NCBI GenBank assembly: GCA_910587505.1 | Contig: CAJULD010000019.1 | Span: 1-58,622 of the forward strand | Origin: an uncultured Oscillospiraceae bacterium | GTDB lineage: Bacteria; Bacillota; Clostridia; Oscillospirales; Oscillospiraceae | Reading direction: 5' to 3' | Length of the DNA: 58,622 nucleotides | Shown: positions 58,407 to 58,622 of the stretch, one piece after another | Layout: the number at the start of each line of letters is the position of its first letter | Numbering within the stretch: the stretch's first letter is position 1 | Notes under the pieces: generated by a model | Told to the model about the DNA's origin: nothing | What the model saw: the letters and a program-made list of their open reading frames with translations, nothing else | Databases searched by the model: none | Made by a program: the position numbers and the translations under genes

Positions 58407-58622
58407 TCAGTCTACGGCAACAATGGCATAGATGAGCTTGATCTCCAGGAGATGCTTCATGTACTCGTCTACGCACACATGGGGATAGCCGTACTCGTCA
58501 TACAGCGTCCGGGTACAGAGCTTGTTTATGTAGCCCTCGTAGTACCGCAAGACACGTTCCACGGCCTCGGCGTCCCCGGCGCGGGCGGCTTCGATCACCG
58601 GCATGGGGAGAAGCGCCCGGCC
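58407..58622 (-). CDS. Tn916-like helix-turn-helix (HTH_16) protein, partial
   Basis: The frame is open to the window edge and includes ALLPMPVIEAARAGDAEAVE, YYEGYINKLCTRTLYDEYG, and VDEYMKHLLEIKLIYAIV. This is the pattern of the PF12645 helix-turn-helix protein found next to the sigma-like ORF7 in Tn916-family conjugative elements. The true start lies beyond 58622. It identifies the inserted DNA as the regulatory end of such an element. Confidence 0.8.
   Translation of the reverse strand, partial: GRALLPMPVIEAARAGDAEAVERVLRYYEGYINKLCTRTLYDEYGYPHVCVDEYMKHLLEIKLIYAIVAVD

Noticed and set aside
1..58622. CRISPR array or cas genes
   Set aside because: No regularly spaced direct repeats or Cas motifs were seen; the only tandem repeat pattern is the coding Sel1 repeat.
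1..58622. tRNA, rRNA or T-box/riboswitch elements
   Set aside because: No cloverleaf with GTTCRA-type loop, no rRNA segment and no T-box sequence before the TrpXYZ-like importer were recognised by eye; a covariance-model scan would be decisive.

Overview
The window looks like a chromosome segment of a GC-rich, spore-forming anaerobic Firmicute of the gut, most like the Oscillospiraceae (Flavonifractor, Lawsonibacter or Oscillibacter type). This rests on strong GGAGG ribosome sites, GC-rich codon use, an FtsK/SpoIIIE translocase, a SpoIIM-like protein, a collagen-like spore-surface protein, SLH and TIM-barrel surface proteins, HPr kinase, indolepyruvate oxidoreductase and a DUF4364 protein. 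The genus is an inference; no rRNA or tRNA gene was recognised.

Layout. 1-4.9 kb: two related XRE regulators flanking trmFO, then the lipid and RNA-processing cluster plsX-acpP-rnc. 5-9.6 kb (minus): GNAT acetyltransferase, FtsK/SpoIIIE, NUDIX hydrolase, UppP. 10-14.4 kb (plus): TetR with an MFS exporter, then iorAB. 14.4-21 kb: small membrane proteins, DUF4364, a cysteine-rich protein, a VTT membrane protein with a processive-type GT2, a secreted hypothetical protein and an orphan MazF. 21-29 kb: SLH/NAGPA surface protein, a radical-SAM/mutY operon, yajC with a TIGR04086-like protein, a SpoIIM-like protein. 29-34 kb: xerD, a corrinoid methionine synthase without reactivation domain, mobile-element debris and a possible HEAQH metallopeptidase. 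34-45.5 kb: PHP phosphatase, DUF1015, an apgM-type mutase, a DUF134-NifX fusion with a Crp/Fnr regulator, a TrpXYZ-like ABC importer, an Xaa-Pro peptidase and a YqeG phosphatase. 45.6-55 kb: a 23-repeat Sel1 protein, rpmB, hprK-HELMH protein-glk, an aminotransferase, MerR-TipAS and an aromatic-acid-exporter-like protein. 55-58.6 kb: a dead GAF fragment, a collagen-like gene cut short, and the end of an integrative element carrying a large serine recombinase, a DUF6870-type protein and a Tn916-like helix-turn-helix protein that runs off the window.

Structure beyond the genes. At least two full or near-full copies, and several worn ones, of a short inverted-repeat element (about 85-165 bp, ends close to GTAAGAACCTGTATTC or AGAAGCTGTA) sit in intergenic gaps. 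A second family of tiny hairpins (core CTTTTTCC-tgaa-GGAAAAG) sits just after many stop codons. Two perfect 37-bp palindromes, a palindrome overlapping the yajC promoter and a 19-bp-spacer MerR promoter are the clearest control sites. The most notable single items are the inverted-repeat family, the collagen gene interrupted by the integrative element, the higher-order repeats of the Sel1 protein, the tandem-domain XRE regulator with its palindrome, and the DUF134-NifX fusion with an internal start.
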